From assembly GCF_014334115.1 (NCBI RefSeq), contig NZ_CP060494.1, forward strand, positions 558,001 to 622,000: DNA of 64,000 bases, in the 5' to 3' direction. Under the pieces are notes generated by a model, which had not been told where the DNA came from, ran no database searches, and saw only the letters and a list, made by a program, of their open reading frames with translations. This DNA comes from Sphingosinithalassobacter sp. CS137. Lineage in GTDB: Bacteria > Pseudomonadota > Alphaproteobacteria > Sphingomonadales > Sphingomonadaceae. Position numbers and translations under genes: made by a program. Positions 37,768-48,284 of the stretch are shown here, piece after piece (position 1 is the stretch's first letter; each line of letters starts with the position of its first letter).

Positions 37768-38673
37768 ATGAAAATCGTCTTCATGGGAACGCCCGGCTTT
37801 GCCGTGCCGGTGCTCGACGCGCTGGTCGAGGCCGGGCACGAGATCGTCGCGGCATACAGCCAGCCGCCGCGGCGCGCGGGACGCGGCAAGGCGCTGACTC
37901 CCTCGCCGGTGCAGGCGCGCGCCGAGGCGCTGGGCATAGCGACGCGCACGCCGGTGTCGCTGAAGGATGCCGAGGCGCAGGCGGCGTTCGCCGCGCTCGG
38001 CGCCGATGCGGCGGTGGTGGCGGCCTATGGCCTGATCCTGCCGCGCGCGGTGCTCGACGCGCCGCGGCTGGGGTGCCTCAACGTCCACGCCTCGCTGCTG
38101 CCGCGCTGGCGCGGGGCGGCGCCGATCCAGCGCGCGATCCTGGCAGGCGACGCCGAGACCGGAGTCGGCATCATGCAGATGGAGGCGGGACTCGACACGG
38201 GGCCGGTGCGGCTGGAGGCGCGCACGCCGATCGACGCCAAGACGGCGGGCGAACTGACCGAGGAACTGAGCGCGATGGGCGCGCGGCTGATGCTGGAAGT
38301 GCTCGCCGAACCCGGCGCGCATCCTCCGGTGCCGCAGCCCGAGCACGGAGTCACCCATGCGCCCAAGATCGACAAGGCCGAGGCGCGGCTCGACTTCACG
38401 CAGCGCGCCGACGCAGTCGAGCGGCAAGTGCGTGCGTTCAATCCGGCGCCCGGCGCGTATTTCGAAGTCGCAGGCGAGCGCGTGCGCGTACATGCGGCGG
38501 AAGTGGTCGAGGGCAACGGCGCGCCGGGCACGGTGCTCGACGATGCGCTGACGATCGCCTGCGGCTGTGGCGCGATCCGCCCGGTGACGGTGCAGCGCGC
38601 CGGACGCGGCGTGATGAAGGCCGACGAGCTGCTGCGCGGATTCGCGATCCCGCCGGGCAGCGTGCTGGCGTGA
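37768..38673 (+). CDS. fmt: Methionyl-tRNA formyltransferase
   Basis: 301 residues. [19 protein letters not shown] starts the Rossmann-like domain, [20 protein letters not shown] holds the formyl-folate site, and [14 protein letters not shown] follows. The C-terminal OB-fold domain begins near residue 205. It formylates initiator Met-tRNA, the counterpart of Def on the opposite strand. The stop overlaps truA by 4 bases. Confidence 0.98.
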   Translation: MKIVFMGTPGFAVPVLDALVEAGHEIVAAYSQPPRRAGRGKALTPSPVQARAEALGIATRTPVSLKDAEAQAAFAALGADAAVVAAYGLILPRAVLDAPRLGCLNVHASLLPRWRGAAPIQRAILAGDAETGVGIMQMEAGLDTGPVRLEARTPIDAKTAGELTEELSAMGARLMLEVLAEPGAHPPVPQPEHGVTHAPKIDKAEARLDFTQRADAVERQVRAFNPAPGAYFEVAGERVRVHAAEVVEGNGAPGTVLDDALTIACGCGAIRPVTVQRAGRGVMKADELLRGFAIPPGSVLA

Positions 38674-39428
38674 CTCGCTTCGCGCTGACGATCGAATTCG
38701 ACGGGCGGCCGTTCATGGGCTGGCAGCGGCAGGATCATGGGCCGAGCGTGCAGGCGGCGATCGAGGACGCCGCCTTTGCGGTCACGGGCGAGGATGCCGT
38801 GGTGCATGGCGCGGGACGCACCGATGCGGGAGTCCATGCACTGGCGATGCGCGCGCATCTCGACATCGCCAAGCCGATCGCGGCGTTCCGGCTGATGGAA
38901 GCGCTCAACGCGCGGCTGCGGCCCGACCCGGTGGCGGTGCTGGCGTGCGAGGCGGTGGCGGACGACTGGCACGCGCGCTTTTCGTGTGTGGGCCGCGCGT
39001 ATGAGTATCGGATCGTCAACCGGCGCGCGCCGCTGACCTGGGAGAAAGGGCTGGCGTGGCAGGTGGCGCGGCCGCTCGAAGTGGCGGCGATGCAGGAAGC
39101 CGCAGCGGTGCTGGTGGGACGCCATGACTTCACCACCTTCCGATCGGCGCATTGCCAGGCGCAGAGCCCCGAAAAGACGCTAGATCGGCTGGAAGTGACA
39201 CGCGCGGGCGACCGCGTGTTCGTGGCGGCGGCCGCGCGCTCGTTCCTGCATCATCAGGTGCGCTCGATGGTCGGGTGCCTGGCGCTGGTGGGGCAAGGGC
39301 AATGGACGCCCGAGGACATGCGCGCGGCGCTGCAGGCGAAGGACCGCGCCGCGCTGGGGCTGAACGCGCCGCCCGACGGGCTGTTCTTCGTGCGGGCGGT
39401 GTATCCCGGAGACGGGATCAGCGACTGA
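38670..39428 (+). CDS. truA: tRNA pseudouridine(38-40) synthase
   Basis: 252 residues. [19 protein letters not shown] at the N-terminus, the catalytic aspartate in [14 protein letters not shown], and [14 protein letters not shown] near the C-terminus are diagnostic. A GTG start overlapping fmt (GTGA). Its last 11 bases overlap the convergent RlmD-like gene. Confidence 0.97.
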   Translation: MTRFALTIEFDGRPFMGWQRQDHGPSVQAAIEDAAFAVTGEDAVVHGAGRTDAGVHALAMRAHLDIAKPIAAFRLMEALNARLRPDPVAVLACEAVADDWHARFSCVGRAYEYRIVNRRAPLTWEKGLAWQVARPLEVAAMQEAAAVLVGRHDFTTFRSAHCQAQSPEKTLDRLEVTRAGDRVFVAAAARSFLHHQVRSMVGCLALVGQGQWTPEDMRAALQAKDRAALGLNAPPDGLFFVRAVYPGDGISD

Positions 39429-40629
39429 ACTTCGCCGCGAGCTCGACATGGGTCGACCAGCGGAACTGGCCGACGGGCTGGATCCAGTCGAGCCGGTAGC
39501 CGCCCTTGCACAGAGTCTCGGCATCGCGCGCGAAGGTACTGGGATTGCACGAAACATAGGCAACGATAGGAACTGCCGACGCGGCGATTTCGGCTATCTG
39601 CTCCTTGGCGCCGGCGCGCGGCGGATCGAGGACCACAGCGTCGAAATGGTCGAGGTCCTTCGGCGCGACCGGGCGGCGGAACAGGTCGCGATGATCCGCG
39701 AAGAGCTGGCGGCGCGCGCCCGCGGCGGCCGCCTTGAGCGCGAGGATCGGCTCGCGCGCGCCTTCGGCCGCATAGACGCGCGCTTCCGGGAAGGCCAAGG
39801 CGAAGGTGCCGAGACCGGCGAAGAGATCGGCGACCTTGCCCGCCTCCTCTGCCGCCTCGCGCACTGCGGCGACCAGCGCCGCCTCGCCCTCCGCCGTCGC
39901 CTGAAGGAAAGAACCGCCGGGGAACGGCACCGGCACGCCGCCGAGCGTCACCGTCACCGGATCGGGCTCCCAGCGCGGCTGCGCGCCATAGCCGTCGTCG
40001 ATCGCGAGCCGGGCGAGGTCGTGGCGATAGGCGAAGGCAGTGATCGCTTCGGCGGCGGCGAGGCTGTCGTCAGCGATTCGGCCGATGCGCACGTCGACGC
40101 CCTGATCGGTGCAGGCGAGGTGAACGTCGGAACGGCCCGATGCGGGCAGCATCGCCGCGAGCAGCCCCCGCAGCGGCGCGATCAGCGCGAACAGCTCGGG
40201 CGCGAGGACATGGCATTCGGCGATGTCGATCAGACGGTGGCTGCCCTGCTCGGTAAAGCCAAGATGGACCTGACGGCCGCGCCGCTCGGCATGGAGCGTG
40301 GCGCGGCGGCGCGTGTGCGGGGGCGAGAGCTGCGGCGTGCGGATCGGAGCCGAGAGGCCGTGCTGGGCGAGCGCTCCGGCGATCCTGTCGACGATGAAGC
40401 CGCTCCAGCTCGCATCGTCGAGATGCTGGAGCTGACAGCCGCCGCAGTCGGGGAAATGGCGGCAGGGGGGCGTGCGATGATGCGGGCCGCGCACGATGCC
40501 GCCGTCGGCGCGCAGCCGATCGCCCGGCGCAGCGAGCGGCACATGGCGTCCGTCGCGCGTCACGCCGTCGCCGCGCGCCGCGACGCGGACGATGTCTCCA
40601 GGCTCGGGCGCGGCGTCGTTCACAGGCAT
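39418..40629 (-). CDS. RlmD/TrmA-family RNA uracil-C5 methyltransferase
   Basis: 403 residues. A short TRAM-like N-terminus precedes a 4Fe-4S cluster region ([15 protein letters not shown] with another cysteine in AECHVLAPE). The SAM domain contains [16 protein letters not shown] and [16 protein letters not shown], and the catalytic cysteine is in [13 protein letters not shown]. The closest known activity is m5U formation in 23S rRNA. The ATG overlaps the upstream nnr gene by 10 bases, and its 3' end overlaps truA by 11 bases. Confidence 0.92.
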   Translation of the reverse strand: MPVNDAAPEPGDIVRVAARGDGVTRDGRHVPLAAPGDRLRADGGIVRGPHHRTPPCRHFPDCGGCQLQHLDDASWSGFIVDRIAGALAQHGLSAPIRTPQLSPPHTRRRATLHAERRGRQVHLGFTEQGSHRLIDIAECHVLAPELFALIAPLRGLLAAMLPASGRSDVHLACTDQGVDVRIGRIADDSLAAAEAITAFAYRHDLARLAIDDGYGAQPRWEPDPVTVTLGGVPVPFPGGSFLQATAEGEAALVAAVREAAEEAGKVADLFAGLGTFALAFPEARVYAAEGAREPILALKAAAAGARRQLFADHRDLFRRPVAPKDLDHFDAVVLDPPRAGAKEQIAEIAASAVPIVAYVSCNPSTFARDAETLCKGGYRLDWIQPVGQFRWSTHVELAAKFSR

Positions 40630-42023
40630 TCGGCGATTGCTTCCGGGATATGGTGGATGAGCGTGTCGGCGTGAAAGGCGGGGCCGGCGCGCTGGGCGGC
40701 GCGGGCGTGGAGCCAGACCGCCGCCTCGGCCGCGGCGTCATGGCCGTGCGGCAGCCGCGCGGCAAGGAGCCCGGCGAGGACGTCACCGGTCCCGGCAGTG
40801 GACAACCAGGAAGAGGCTCCGGCGAGCACCCGCACCTGCCCCTGCGGCGTGGCGACGACCGTGTCGCCGCCCTTGTGGAGGATGGTCGCACCGCTGGCGT
40901 GCGCGGCGGCGAGAGTCCGCTCGATCTTGCTCCGCTCCCCCGAGCCGAACAGCCGGTCGAACTCGCCGCCGTGCGGCGTGAGCCAGAGCGGCGCTGCTCG
41001 TTCGCGCACCGCATCGAGACCGTCGCTGCCAACCAGGGTGAGCGCATCGCCGTCGAGCACCAGCGGATGCGGCGAACGCAGCGCCTCGGCGAGCAGCGTA
41101 CGGGCCCATGAGTCGCGCCCCAGGCCGGGCCCGGCGACGAGCGCGGCGATGCGATCATCATCGAAGAGGGCGCGTAGCTCCTCGACGTTCGAGACGGTGC
41201 GGCGGACGAGCGCGTCGGGGCCGCCCTGCTCCACCTGCTTTCCCGCCAGGATGCAATAGCCCGCCCCACCCGCGAGCGCCGCCCGCGCCGCGAGCCGGGC
41301 GGCGCCGGGCATCGCGCCTTCGAGCACGACGACCAGCCCGCGCGTATATTTGTGCGCGTGCACCGCCGGCGGCGCGATGCGCGGCCGCGCGGCCGTGCGC
41401 CAGTCGCCGGTCACGGGAACGCCGATATCGGCAAGAAAGAGATGGCCGCAGCGTTCGAGCCCGTCGCCGAGCAGATGCGCTGGCTTGAGCGCGCCGAGCG
41501 CCACGGTGGCGCCGATTCCGCGGGGGGCGCCGAGGCTCGCGCCGCTGTCGGTATCGAGACCGCTCGGCAAGTCGATCGCGAGCGCGAAATCGGCAGCGGC
41601 GACGAGACGTGCGAGCGCTTCGGCGACGTCCTCGTCGAGCGGACGTGTCATGCCGGTGCCGAACAGCCCGTCGATCAGCAACCGCCGCGGCCGGGCGTCG
41701 ATCAAAGCCACCGTCGGCCCGGCCCAGCGTGCGCGCATCGCGGCTGCGGCTCCCGCCTTCGGGGCTCCGAGCGCGGCAACCTCGACGTCGCAGCCGGCCT
41801 CGGCGAGATGCCGCGCGACGACATAGGCGTCCCCGCCGTTGTTGCCGGGCCCGGCGAGGACGAGCACATGGCGACCGACGGCGAAGCGCGCCGCCTCGCG
41901 CGCGACGACGGCACCGGCACGCTCCATCAGCGCTTCCTGCGACACGCCCGACGCGAACACCGCCTGTTCGGCGGCGACCATCGCCGCGGCAGTCAGGATC
42001 GGAGCGCCGGACGGAATCCGCAT
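40620..42023 (-). CDS. nnr: Bifunctional NAD(P)H-hydrate epimerase/dehydratase
   Basis: 467 residues. The N-terminal epimerase domain (residues about 1-210) has VLVLAGPGNNGGDAYVVARH, DGLFGTGMTRPLDE and AIDLPSGLDTDSG. The C-terminal dehydratase domain has TPHGGEFDRLFG, ILHKGGDTVVATPQGQ and WLSTAGTGDVLAGLLAARL. Together they repair hydrated NADH and NADPH using ADP or ATP. A GTG one codon upstream (42026) overlaps the preceding stop; ATG 42023 is equally placed. Confidence 0.96.
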   Translation of the reverse strand: MRIPSGAPILTAAAMVAAEQAVFASGVSQEALMERAGAVVAREAARFAVGRHVLVLAGPGNNGGDAYVVARHLAEAGCDVEVAALGAPKAGAAAAMRARWAGPTVALIDARPRRLLIDGLFGTGMTRPLDEDVAEALARLVAAADFALAIDLPSGLDTDSGASLGAPRGIGATVALGALKPAHLLGDGLERCGHLFLADIGVPVTGDWRTAARPRIAPPAVHAHKYTRGLVVVLEGAMPGAARLAARAALAGGAGYCILAGKQVEQGGPDALVRRTVSNVEELRALFDDDRIAALVAGPGLGRDSWARTLLAEALRSPHPLVLDGDALTLVGSDGLDAVRERAAPLWLTPHGGEFDRLFGSGERSKIERTLAAAHASGATILHKGGDTVVATPQGQVRVLAGASSWLSTAGTGDVLAGLLAARLPHGHDAAAEAAVWLHARAAQRAGPAFHADTLIHHIPEAIAECL

Positions 42024-42508
42024 CACGGCAGCGCCCTGGAGTTCACAGTGGCGGGAAGCCGATAACGGGCGCCGCCGAGCGCGACTTCGATCTCGGTCTC
42101 GCTGCGCGGGATCACCAGCGCAGGCTCGGCACCATCGGCGGCGACGACGCCGCGGCCGTCGCGAGTCACGAGCAGCCGGCGGAAGCCGCCATCGGGGTGC
42201 CGCAGCGTGAGAAAAAGTCCGTCCTGCGACTGCACCCGGTCCACCGTGCAGACCGGGGCGAATTCGCTTGTGCCGAGCGGCGAACAGACGATCCTGCCCT
42301 CGTCCGACGCCATGGCGGCACGATGTTCTTTCGCCGCGGCCTGCGCCGCCTTGTCGGGCAGCGGCACTTCGCAGCCGGCCAGCAGGATGGCGCCCAGCAG
42401 AACACCGGCGCGGAGCGGATGCGCCGCCGCGCCCGCGCCCCGGCGGGCCGCCCCGGCCAATGATGACGAAAGCGTGGAATCCGGTCGTTCAGATATCCGC
42501 GTAGACAT
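42023..42508 (-). CDS. Small predicted lipoprotein of unknown function
   Basis: 161 residues. A hydrophobic stretch [12 protein letters not shown] ends in a lipobox-like LAGC about residue 48, preceded by an unusually long basic and small-residue N-terminus. The mature part contains two further cysteines (RIVCSPLG and FAPVCTVD) and a beta-rich C-terminus. The ATG at 42508 overlaps the ilvD end by 20 bases; an in-frame TTG at 42460 would avoid the overlap and give a normal lipoprotein signal. Its stop overlaps the nnr start. The family was not recognised. Confidence 0.7.
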   Translation of the reverse strand: MSTRISERPDSTLSSSLAGAARRGAGAAAHPLRAGVLLGAILLAGCEVPLPDKAAQAAAKEHRAAMASDEGRIVCSPLGTSEFAPVCTVDRVQSQDGLFLTLRHPDGGFRRLLVTRDGRGVVAADGAEPALVIPRSETEIEVALGGARYRLPATVNSRALP

Positions 42509-44210
42509 GGGTTTCGGCGCTGGCTCCCGGGTGCGTGACCGCCCCCCTATAGGCCGGGCCGACCGTTTGCGAATAGCGCCACAGGGCGCCTGCCTGATAG
42601 TCGTTGACGCGCGGGCGCCAGGCGGCGCGGCGCTGCGCGAGCACGTCGTCGGGCAGGTCGAGGTCGATCGTCCCGGCTTCGGCATCGATGCGGATGATGT
42701 CGCCATCCTCGATCAATGCGATCGGGCCGCCTTCGGCTGCCTCGGGCCCGACATGGCCGATGCAGAATCCGCGCGTGGCGCCGGAGAAGCGACCGTCGGT
42801 GATGAGCGCAACCTTCTCACCCATGCCGAGGCCATAGAGCGCGGCGGTGGTCGACAGCATCTCGCGCATGCCGGGACCGCCCCGAGGCCCCTCGTAGCGA
42901 ATGACCACGACTTCGCCCTCGACGATCCGCCGCTGCTCGACCGCCGCGAACGCATCCTCCTCGCAATCGAAGACGCGCGCAGGCCCCTCGAACTGGAGCC
43001 GGTGCATCCCCGCCACCTTCACGATGGCCCCGTCGGGCGCCAGCGTGCCGCGCAGGCCCACGACGCCGCCGGTGGGCGACAGCGGGGTGCGGACATCGTG
43101 GATCACCTTCTGATCGGGATTCCACGTCACCTGATCGATGTTCTCGCCCAGCGTCTTTCCCGTGACGGTCATGCACTCGCCGTCAAGGAAGCCGCCCGCA
43201 AGCATCGTCTTCATCAGCATGTAGACGCCGCCGGCTTCATGCATGTCCTTGGCGACATAGTTGCCACCGGGCTTGAGGTCGGCGATGTAAGGGGTTGATT
43301 TGAAAGCCTCTGCAACATCGAACAAGTCGAATTCGATTCCCGCCTCATTGGCCATCGCCGGCAGGTGGAGCGCGGCGTTGGTCGAGCCGCCGGTGGCGGC
43401 GACGACGCGCGCGGCGTTGACGAAGGCCGAGCGGGTGCAGATGTCGCGCGGGCGCATATTGCGCTCGACGAGCTCCATCACCTGCGCGCCCGCGGCGACT
43501 GCGATCTGTTCACGCGTAGTATAAGGAGCGGGGACCATGTTGCTGTTTGGCAGGGACAATCCGATCGCCTCTCCGACGCACGCCATGGTGTTCGCCGTGA
43601 ACTGGCCGCCGCACGCGCCATGGCCGGGACAGGCGACCTTTTCGAGCTCATGGACTTCGGACAGCGGACAGGTCCCGGCGGCATAGCGGCCGACAACTTC
43701 GAACACGTCGACGACGGTGACGTCCTTGCCGTGATAGCGGCCCGGGAGGATCGACCCGCCATAGACGAAGATAGACGGGATATTGAGCCGCAGCATCGCC
43801 ATCATCATGCCGGGCAGCGACTTGTCGCACCCCGCGAAACCGACCAGCGCGTCGTAGCAATGGCCGCGCACCGAAAGCTCGACCGAATCGGCGATCACTT
43901 CGCGGCTGACGAGCGAGGATTTCATCCCCTGATGCCCCATCGCGATCCCGTCGGTGACGGTGATCGTGTTGAACCGCCGAGGCATGCCGCCGTTCTGGAT
44001 CACGCCTTCGCGGGCCGCGTTCGCCTGGGCATCGAGCGTGGTGTTGCAGGGCGCGCTGTCGTTGCCGGCGCTCGCCAGCGCGACGAAGGGCTTGGCGATG
44101 TCCGCCTCGTCGATGCCCATGGCGTAGTAATAGCTGCGGTGCGGGGCGCGCTCGGGTCCGACGGAGACGTGGCGGCTCGGAAGGCGGGATTTGTCGAAGC
44201 GATTGGTCAT
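42489..44210 (-). CDS. ilvD: Dihydroxy-acid dehydratase
   Basis: Fe-S enzyme of valine, leucine and isoleucine synthesis; 573 residues. Cluster cysteines are in [24 protein letters not shown] and [33 protein letters not shown] and the C-terminal [17 protein letters not shown] are typical. No other ilv genes are adjacent. No leader attenuator was seen before the ATG at 44210. Confidence 0.97.
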   Translation of the reverse strand: MTNRFDKSRLPSRHVSVGPERAPHRSYYYAMGIDEADIAKPFVALASAGNDSAPCNTTLDAQANAAREGVIQNGGMPRRFNTITVTDGIAMGHQGMKSSLVSREVIADSVELSVRGHCYDALVGFAGCDKSLPGMMMAMLRLNIPSIFVYGGSILPGRYHGKDVTVVDVFEVVGRYAAGTCPLSEVHELEKVACPGHGACGGQFTANTMACVGEAIGLSLPNSNMVPAPYTTREQIAVAAGAQVMELVERNMRPRDICTRSAFVNAARVVAATGGSTNAALHLPAMANEAGIEFDLFDVAEAFKSTPYIADLKPGGNYVAKDMHEAGGVYMLMKTMLAGGFLDGECMTVTGKTLGENIDQVTWNPDQKVIHDVRTPLSPTGGVVGLRGTLAPDGAIVKVAGMHRLQFEGPARVFDCEEDAFAAVEQRRIVEGEVVVIRYEGPRGGPGMREMLSTTAALYGLGMGEKVALITDGRFSGATRGFCIGHVGPEAAEGGPIALIEDGDIIRIDAEAGTIDLDLPDDVLAQRRAAWRPRVNDYQAGALWRYSQTVGPAYRGAVTHPGASAETHVYADI

Positions 44211-44242
44211 GGCGCGACAGCCTATGTCGCGGATGATGCCTC

Positions 44243-44950
44243 CTACGCAAGACTATTACGCAGAAGATGTGTCGCAAGCTCGGCGAGCACCGCGCTCCAG
44301 CGCTCGGCGCCGGTATCGTCGGCGATCAGATCGTTGCGGATCTCGATCGCGATCGAAGGGATGCCCTGCGCCTCGGCATGACGGTTGAGCGTCGCGTTGA
44401 ACTGACGCCCCGAATAGGGTTCGTTGTCGCCGACCGCGAACCCTTTCCCGGCCAGCCAGTCGAGCGCCGGGCGCGCGGCACGCGCATCGCGATTGTAGAG
44501 CACGCCGATTTCCCACGGCCGCTGCGTGCCGCCTGCTTCGAGCTGCGGCGTGAAACTGTGGATCGCGAGGATCAGCTTCGGGCGGACGGCGCGAATCCGC
44601 GCGGCGATCGCACGATGATAGGGCGCGTGGAAGCGCGCGATGCGGGCGAAGCGATCGGCGCCGACATTAGCGGGAATCGTATGGCCGTCGCTTTCCTCGG
44701 GCACCAGCTTCGCGTGATCGGGCTCGCGGTGGAGGTCGATCACGAGGCGCGAAATGGTGGCGAGAACCGCCGGCGCGCCGAGCCGGTGCGCGAGCAGGCG
44801 CGTGACGGCGCCAGCGCCGATATCGACGCCGATGTGTCGGGCGAGCAGATCGGGCGCGATCGGGATATCGGGGACTGTTTCCGCCGAGGCATGGTCGCAG
44901 AGCAGCAGCAGGTCGCGCGCGGCGCCGTCGAGCACTTCGGCCGCGGTCAT
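44243..44950 (-). CDS. N-formylglutamate amidohydrolase family protein
   Basis: 235 residues. [48 protein letters not shown] and [20 protein letters not shown] match the N-formylglutamate deformylase fold, which uses a zinc site resembling carboxypeptidases. No other histidine-utilisation gene is nearby, so the substrate may be a different N-formyl or N-acyl amino acid. The ATG overlaps the upstream enoyl-CoA hydratase stop (ATGA). Confidence 0.9.
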   Translation of the reverse strand: MTAAEVLDGAARDLLLLCDHASAETVPDIPIAPDLLARHIGVDIGAGAVTRLLAHRLGAPAVLATISRLVIDLHREPDHAKLVPEESDGHTIPANVGADRFARIARFHAPYHRAIAARIRAVRPKLILAIHSFTPQLEAGGTQRPWEIGVLYNRDARAARPALDWLAGKGFAVGDNEPYSGRQFNATLNRHAEAQGIPSIAIEIRNDLIADDTGAERWSAVLAELATHLLRNSLA

Positions 44951-45687
44951 GCGAAGCGCGGCCGGCGGCGGTTGCGGAAGGAATCGAGCCCCTCGGCGAA
45001 TTCGTCGCTGCCGAAGCGCGCCTCGAACGCATCGTCGAGGGCTTCATCGGCGGGATCGGCGAGCGTGCGCTTGAGCAGGCGGATCGCCACCGGCGCATTG
45101 GCGGCGATGCGATCGGCGAAGACGCGGGCGAGCGGCTCGGCCTCCTCGGTGGCGATTTCGGCGAGGCCGATCGCCGCGGCTTCGGGCGCTTCGAGGATCT
45201 CGGCCGAATAGAGCAGTCGCGCCGCCTGCCCCTTCCCCACCTGCGCCACGAGCCGGGCGACATCTTCGCGCGGGTAGCCGAGGCCGAGCTTGGCGGGCGT
45301 CACCGCGAATTGCGCGCCCGCGCCGGCGACGCGCAGGTCACAGGCGAGCGCCAGCGCCACGCCCGCGCCGTAGCAGCCGCCGTCGATCGCGGCGATCACC
45401 GGAATGGGGAGCGCGGCGAGGCCATCGATCGCATCACGCATGGCGATGCGGAAACGCGTACGGACGATCGGGCGCTGGCGGAGCAGCTCGAACTCGCCGA
45501 GATCGGCGCCGGCAGTGAAGACCAGCGGAACCGCCGAACGCAGCAGGACGACGCGAGCGTCGCTCGCCGCGATCTCGCGCACGGCAGCGGCAAGCGATTC
45601 CCAGCCGGCGATCGACAGCGCATTGCGCGCATCGGGCCGGTGGAGCGTGACAAGGGCGAGCGGCCCTTCGCGCGTGGTTTCGATCAT
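44947..45687 (-). CDS. Enoyl-CoA hydratase/isomerase family protein
   Basis: 246 residues of the crotonase fold. FTAGADLGEFELL forms the first half of the oxyanion hole, and GGCYGAGVALALACDLRVAG the second, followed by FAVTPAKLGLGYPREDV, where the catalytic acidic residue normally lies. It hydrates or isomerises an enoyl-CoA; the exact reaction is unknown. An earlier in-frame start would add 22 unrelated residues. It is coupled to the amidohydrolase gene by a 4-base overlap. Confidence 0.88.
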   Translation of the reverse strand: MIETTREGPLALVTLHRPDARNALSIAGWESLAAAVREIAASDARVVLLRSAVPLVFTAGADLGEFELLRQRPIVRTRFRIAMRDAIDGLAALPIPVIAAIDGGCYGAGVALALACDLRVAGAGAQFAVTPAKLGLGYPREDVARLVAQVGKGQAARLLYSAEILEAPEAAAIGLAEIATEEAEPLARVFADRIAANAPVAIRLLKRTLADPADEALDDAFEARFGSDEFAEGLDSFRNRRRPRFA

Positions 45688-45725
45688 GCCGATGCTGTGC
45701 CGGGGATGGCGGCGCTTGTCACGGG

Positions 45726-45753
45726 GTGGCGCCCGCCCGAAGGCGGGGGCCAC
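45726..45753. repeat. Hairpin with CGAA loop between ispE and the hydratase gene
   Basis: GTGGC, one mismatch and CCCGCC pair with GGCGGG, one mismatch and GCCAC around a CGAA tetraloop. It lies in the 159-base gap between two minus-strand genes, so it may be a terminator for ispE or a dispersed hairpin element. Confidence 0.5.
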
Positions 45754-45846
45754 CGACGGACGTCCCGCTCCCGGCGCTCGATCCGCTGGTGCACTGACTA
45801 GTCGCGGAAGGCGAACGGGAAGTTTCGCGCAATGGTAAAGACGCGG

Positions 45847-46674
45847 CTAGGCGAGAATCGTCTCGGCGCACCACCAGCGCGGCCGGGCGGTGCGGATCGC
45901 GGCGGCGGCGGCGGCGCAGGCGGCGGCGCTGTCGTAAAGCGCGAAGCAGGTCGCTCCCGAGCCCGACATGCGGACGAGAAGCGCACCGGGCTGTTCGGCG
46001 AGCCGGCCGAGCACGTCGGCGATCACGGGGGCGACGGCGCAGGCAGGCGCTTCGAGGTCATTGCGGCCGCATTGCGCCGCTTCGAGCGCCTCTCCGTCGG
46101 GAAGCGGGCCGCGATCGATTCCGTCCCAGCGGCGAAACACCTCGGCAGTCGAGACGGCGACGCCCGGGTTGACCAGCAGCACGGCGCGCGGCGGGAGGCC
46201 GGCAAGCGGCTCGAGCGCCTCGCCGCGGCCGCGGCCCAGCGCGGTGCGTCCAAGCAGGCAGGCGGGCACGTCCGATCCGAGCGCGGCGGCGATTTCGAAG
46301 AGCGCCGGATCGTCGGGCGCACGGCCGCAGTGGCGGGCGAGCGCGCGCAATGTCGCCGCCGCGTCCGCCGAACCGCCACCGATGCCCGAGGCGACGGGCA
46401 GGTGCTTCACCAGTTCGATCGGCGGAATAGTGTCGAGCCCGAAACGCGAGGCGAAAGCGACGGCGGCACGCGTGACGAGATTGTCGGCGGTATCGCCAAG
46501 CGCGGGGGCGAAGGGGCCGGTGACGCGAAGACCCTCCCCCTCGCCGCCGAGCCGCACCTCGTCGCCGAGCGCCACGAAGGCGAACAGCGTTTCGAGTTCG
46601 TGATAGCCGTCGGCGCGGCGGCGGCGGACGTGGAGCGCCAGGTTGAGCTTGGCGCGCGCGGGTTCGACGATCAT
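45847..46674 (-). CDS. ispE: 4-diphosphocytidyl-2-C-methyl-D-erythritol kinase
   Basis: 275 residues, GHMP kinase of the MEP isoprenoid pathway. PARAKLNLALHVRRRRADGYH at the N-terminus is split between substrate and ATP sites. The ATP-binding glycine loop is HLPVASGIGGGSADAAATL, and RMSGSGATCFALYD is the third GHMP motif. It lies 4 bases downstream of the TPR gene on the same strand, an arrangement consistent with one transcript. Confidence 0.96.
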   Translation of the reverse strand: MIVEPARAKLNLALHVRRRRADGYHELETLFAFVALGDEVRLGGEGEGLRVTGPFAPALGDTADNLVTRAAVAFASRFGLDTIPPIELVKHLPVASGIGGGSADAAATLRALARHCGRAPDDPALFEIAAALGSDVPACLLGRTALGRGRGEALEPLAGLPPRAVLLVNPGVAVSTAEVFRRWDGIDRGPLPDGEALEAAQCGRNDLEAPACAVAPVIADVLGRLAEQPGALLVRMSGSGATCFALYDSAAACAAAAAAIRTARPRWWCAETILA

Positions 46675-46678
46675 GGCG

Positions 46679-48280
46679 TCAATTGGCGGCAGCGTCGGGG
46701 CCGTTCAGCCCCCGGCGCAGCTTGCGCTCGAGCCGCGCGGTATCCTCGGCATCGGCATAGACGGCGGCGGCGCGCCAGGCGTAGCGCGCCTCGTAGCGCC
46801 GATCGACTCGCCAATAGGCGTCGCCGAGATGCTCGTTGATGAGGCTGTCCGCCGGCGCGCCGCGCGCCGCCTGTTCGAGCAGCGGCACGGCGCGTTCATA
46901 GGCGCCGGTGCGATAATAGGCCCAGCCCAGCGAATCGGTGATGCCCGGATCGTCGGGCCGCAATTCGTTGGCGCGCTCGAGCATCGCGACTGCTTCCTCG
47001 ACGTTCTCGCCGCGCTCGACCTGCGCATAGCCGAGCATGTTGAGGGCGACCGGCTGGTCCGGACCGAGCGCGACCGCGCGGCGCAGCGCGGGCAGCGCCT
47101 CGCTCCAGCGGCCGGCATTTTCCAGCGCGGCGCCGTGGCGATAATAGAGCAGCCAGCTCGCATCGGCCCCTGCGCGCTCGATCGCGAGAGCATAGGCGCG
47201 GGCGGCGGCGTCATGCTGTTCCTCGGCGGCGAGGAGATCGCCATAGCTCTGCGCATCCTCGCTGCTGGCGCCGCGCCGCTCGGCGATCTGCCGGGCACGG
47301 GCGAGCGCTTCGTCGGTGCGGCCGGCGCGCGAGAGTGCGCTCACGCGGACGAGCTCCGCATCATCGGCATAGGGGCTGTCCGACGCGATCTCGCCGAGCA
47401 CCTCGTGCGCAAGGGCATCCGAGCCGGCCCGCGAAAGCGCATCGCCGAGATAGAGCCGCGCGCGATCGTCGGCGGGATCGAGCCGCAGCGCCATGCGCGT
47501 GAGCACGACCGAGAGCGGTATGGTGTCCTCGCGCGCAAGATCGGCGGCGAGGCGGAGAAACAGGCGCGCGGCACCGAACTGCGCGCCGGAAGGCGCGCCG
47601 CGGCCGAGCTCGCGGCGCAGCGCGGCAAATTCGGGCCCGCCGCCGGAGAGCAGCGCGCGCGCCTCGCGGCGATCGCCGCGCAAGGCGAGCAGGCGAGCGG
47701 CGTCGATACGCAGATCCTGCGCTTCCTGCCCGCCCGCGAGCAGCGTGCGGACGGCTGCCACTCCCTCCGCGGTGCGGCCGCTCGCGATCAGCAGCAGCGC
47801 GCGATGCTCCGCGATATAGCGGCGCGCGAGCAGATTGTTGGCGGGGGCATCGAGCGGCGCGAGCGGATCCTCGCCGCGCTCCAGCGCCAGCCATCCGGCA
47901 AGCGCCGGCGCGAGGAAATCGAGCGGCCCGGCGGCCATCGCATCGACTTCGGCTTGCGCGGCCGCGAGATCGCCGGCCTCCAGAGCCGTGGCGAGACGGA
48001 AGAGCGGCAGATCGGGCGCGGCCATTTCGGCGCGCGAGAGCACCGCGGCGGCGCGGGCAGCGAGCGCGAAGTCGCCGACCTCGAGCGCCTGGCGATAGGC
48101 GCGCACCGCGACCATCTCGTCATCGGGCGCGGCATCGAGCGCCCTGGCATAGCCGGCGGCGGCGGCACGGGCGGCGCCATCGGCGTCGGCGGCGCGGGCG
48201 CGGACATAATCGGCCGCCTGCCCCTGCTGGGCCTGCGCGGCGGGCGCGAGCGCTACAAGCGCCACGCCCGCGATCAGCAC
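46679..48280 (-). CDS. Exported tetratricopeptide-repeat protein
   Basis: 533 residues. VLIAGVALVALAPAAQAQQG is a signal peptide if translation begins at the GTG of 48280, which has AGGGAC just upstream. Many TPR-like helical pairs run through the protein, strongest in the C-terminal half (SWLLYYRHGAALENAGRWSE, ALRRAVALGPDQPVALNMLG, DSLGWAYYRTGAYERAVPLL). It lies 4 bases after the ETF-QO stop and upstream of ispE. A periplasmic scaffolding role is inference. Confidence 0.85.
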   Translation of the reverse strand: MLIAGVALVALAPAAQAQQGQAADYVRARAADADGAARAAAAGYARALDAAPDDEMVAVRAYRQALEVGDFALAARAAAVLSRAEMAAPDLPLFRLATALEAGDLAAAQAEVDAMAAGPLDFLAPALAGWLALERGEDPLAPLDAPANNLLARRYIAEHRALLLIASGRTAEGVAAVRTLLAGGQEAQDLRIDAARLLALRGDRREARALLSGGGPEFAALRRELGRGAPSGAQFGAARLFLRLAADLAREDTIPLSVVLTRMALRLDPADDRARLYLGDALSRAGSDALAHEVLGEIASDSPYADDAELVRVSALSRAGRTDEALARARQIAERRGASSEDAQSYGDLLAAEEQHDAAARAYALAIERAGADASWLLYYRHGAALENAGRWSEALPALRRAVALGPDQPVALNMLGYAQVERGENVEEAVAMLERANELRPDDPGITDSLGWAYYRTGAYERAVPLLEQAARGAPADSLINEHLGDAYWRVDRRYEARYAWRAAAVYADAEDTARLERKLRRGLNGPDAAAN

Positions 48281-48284
48281 GTCC

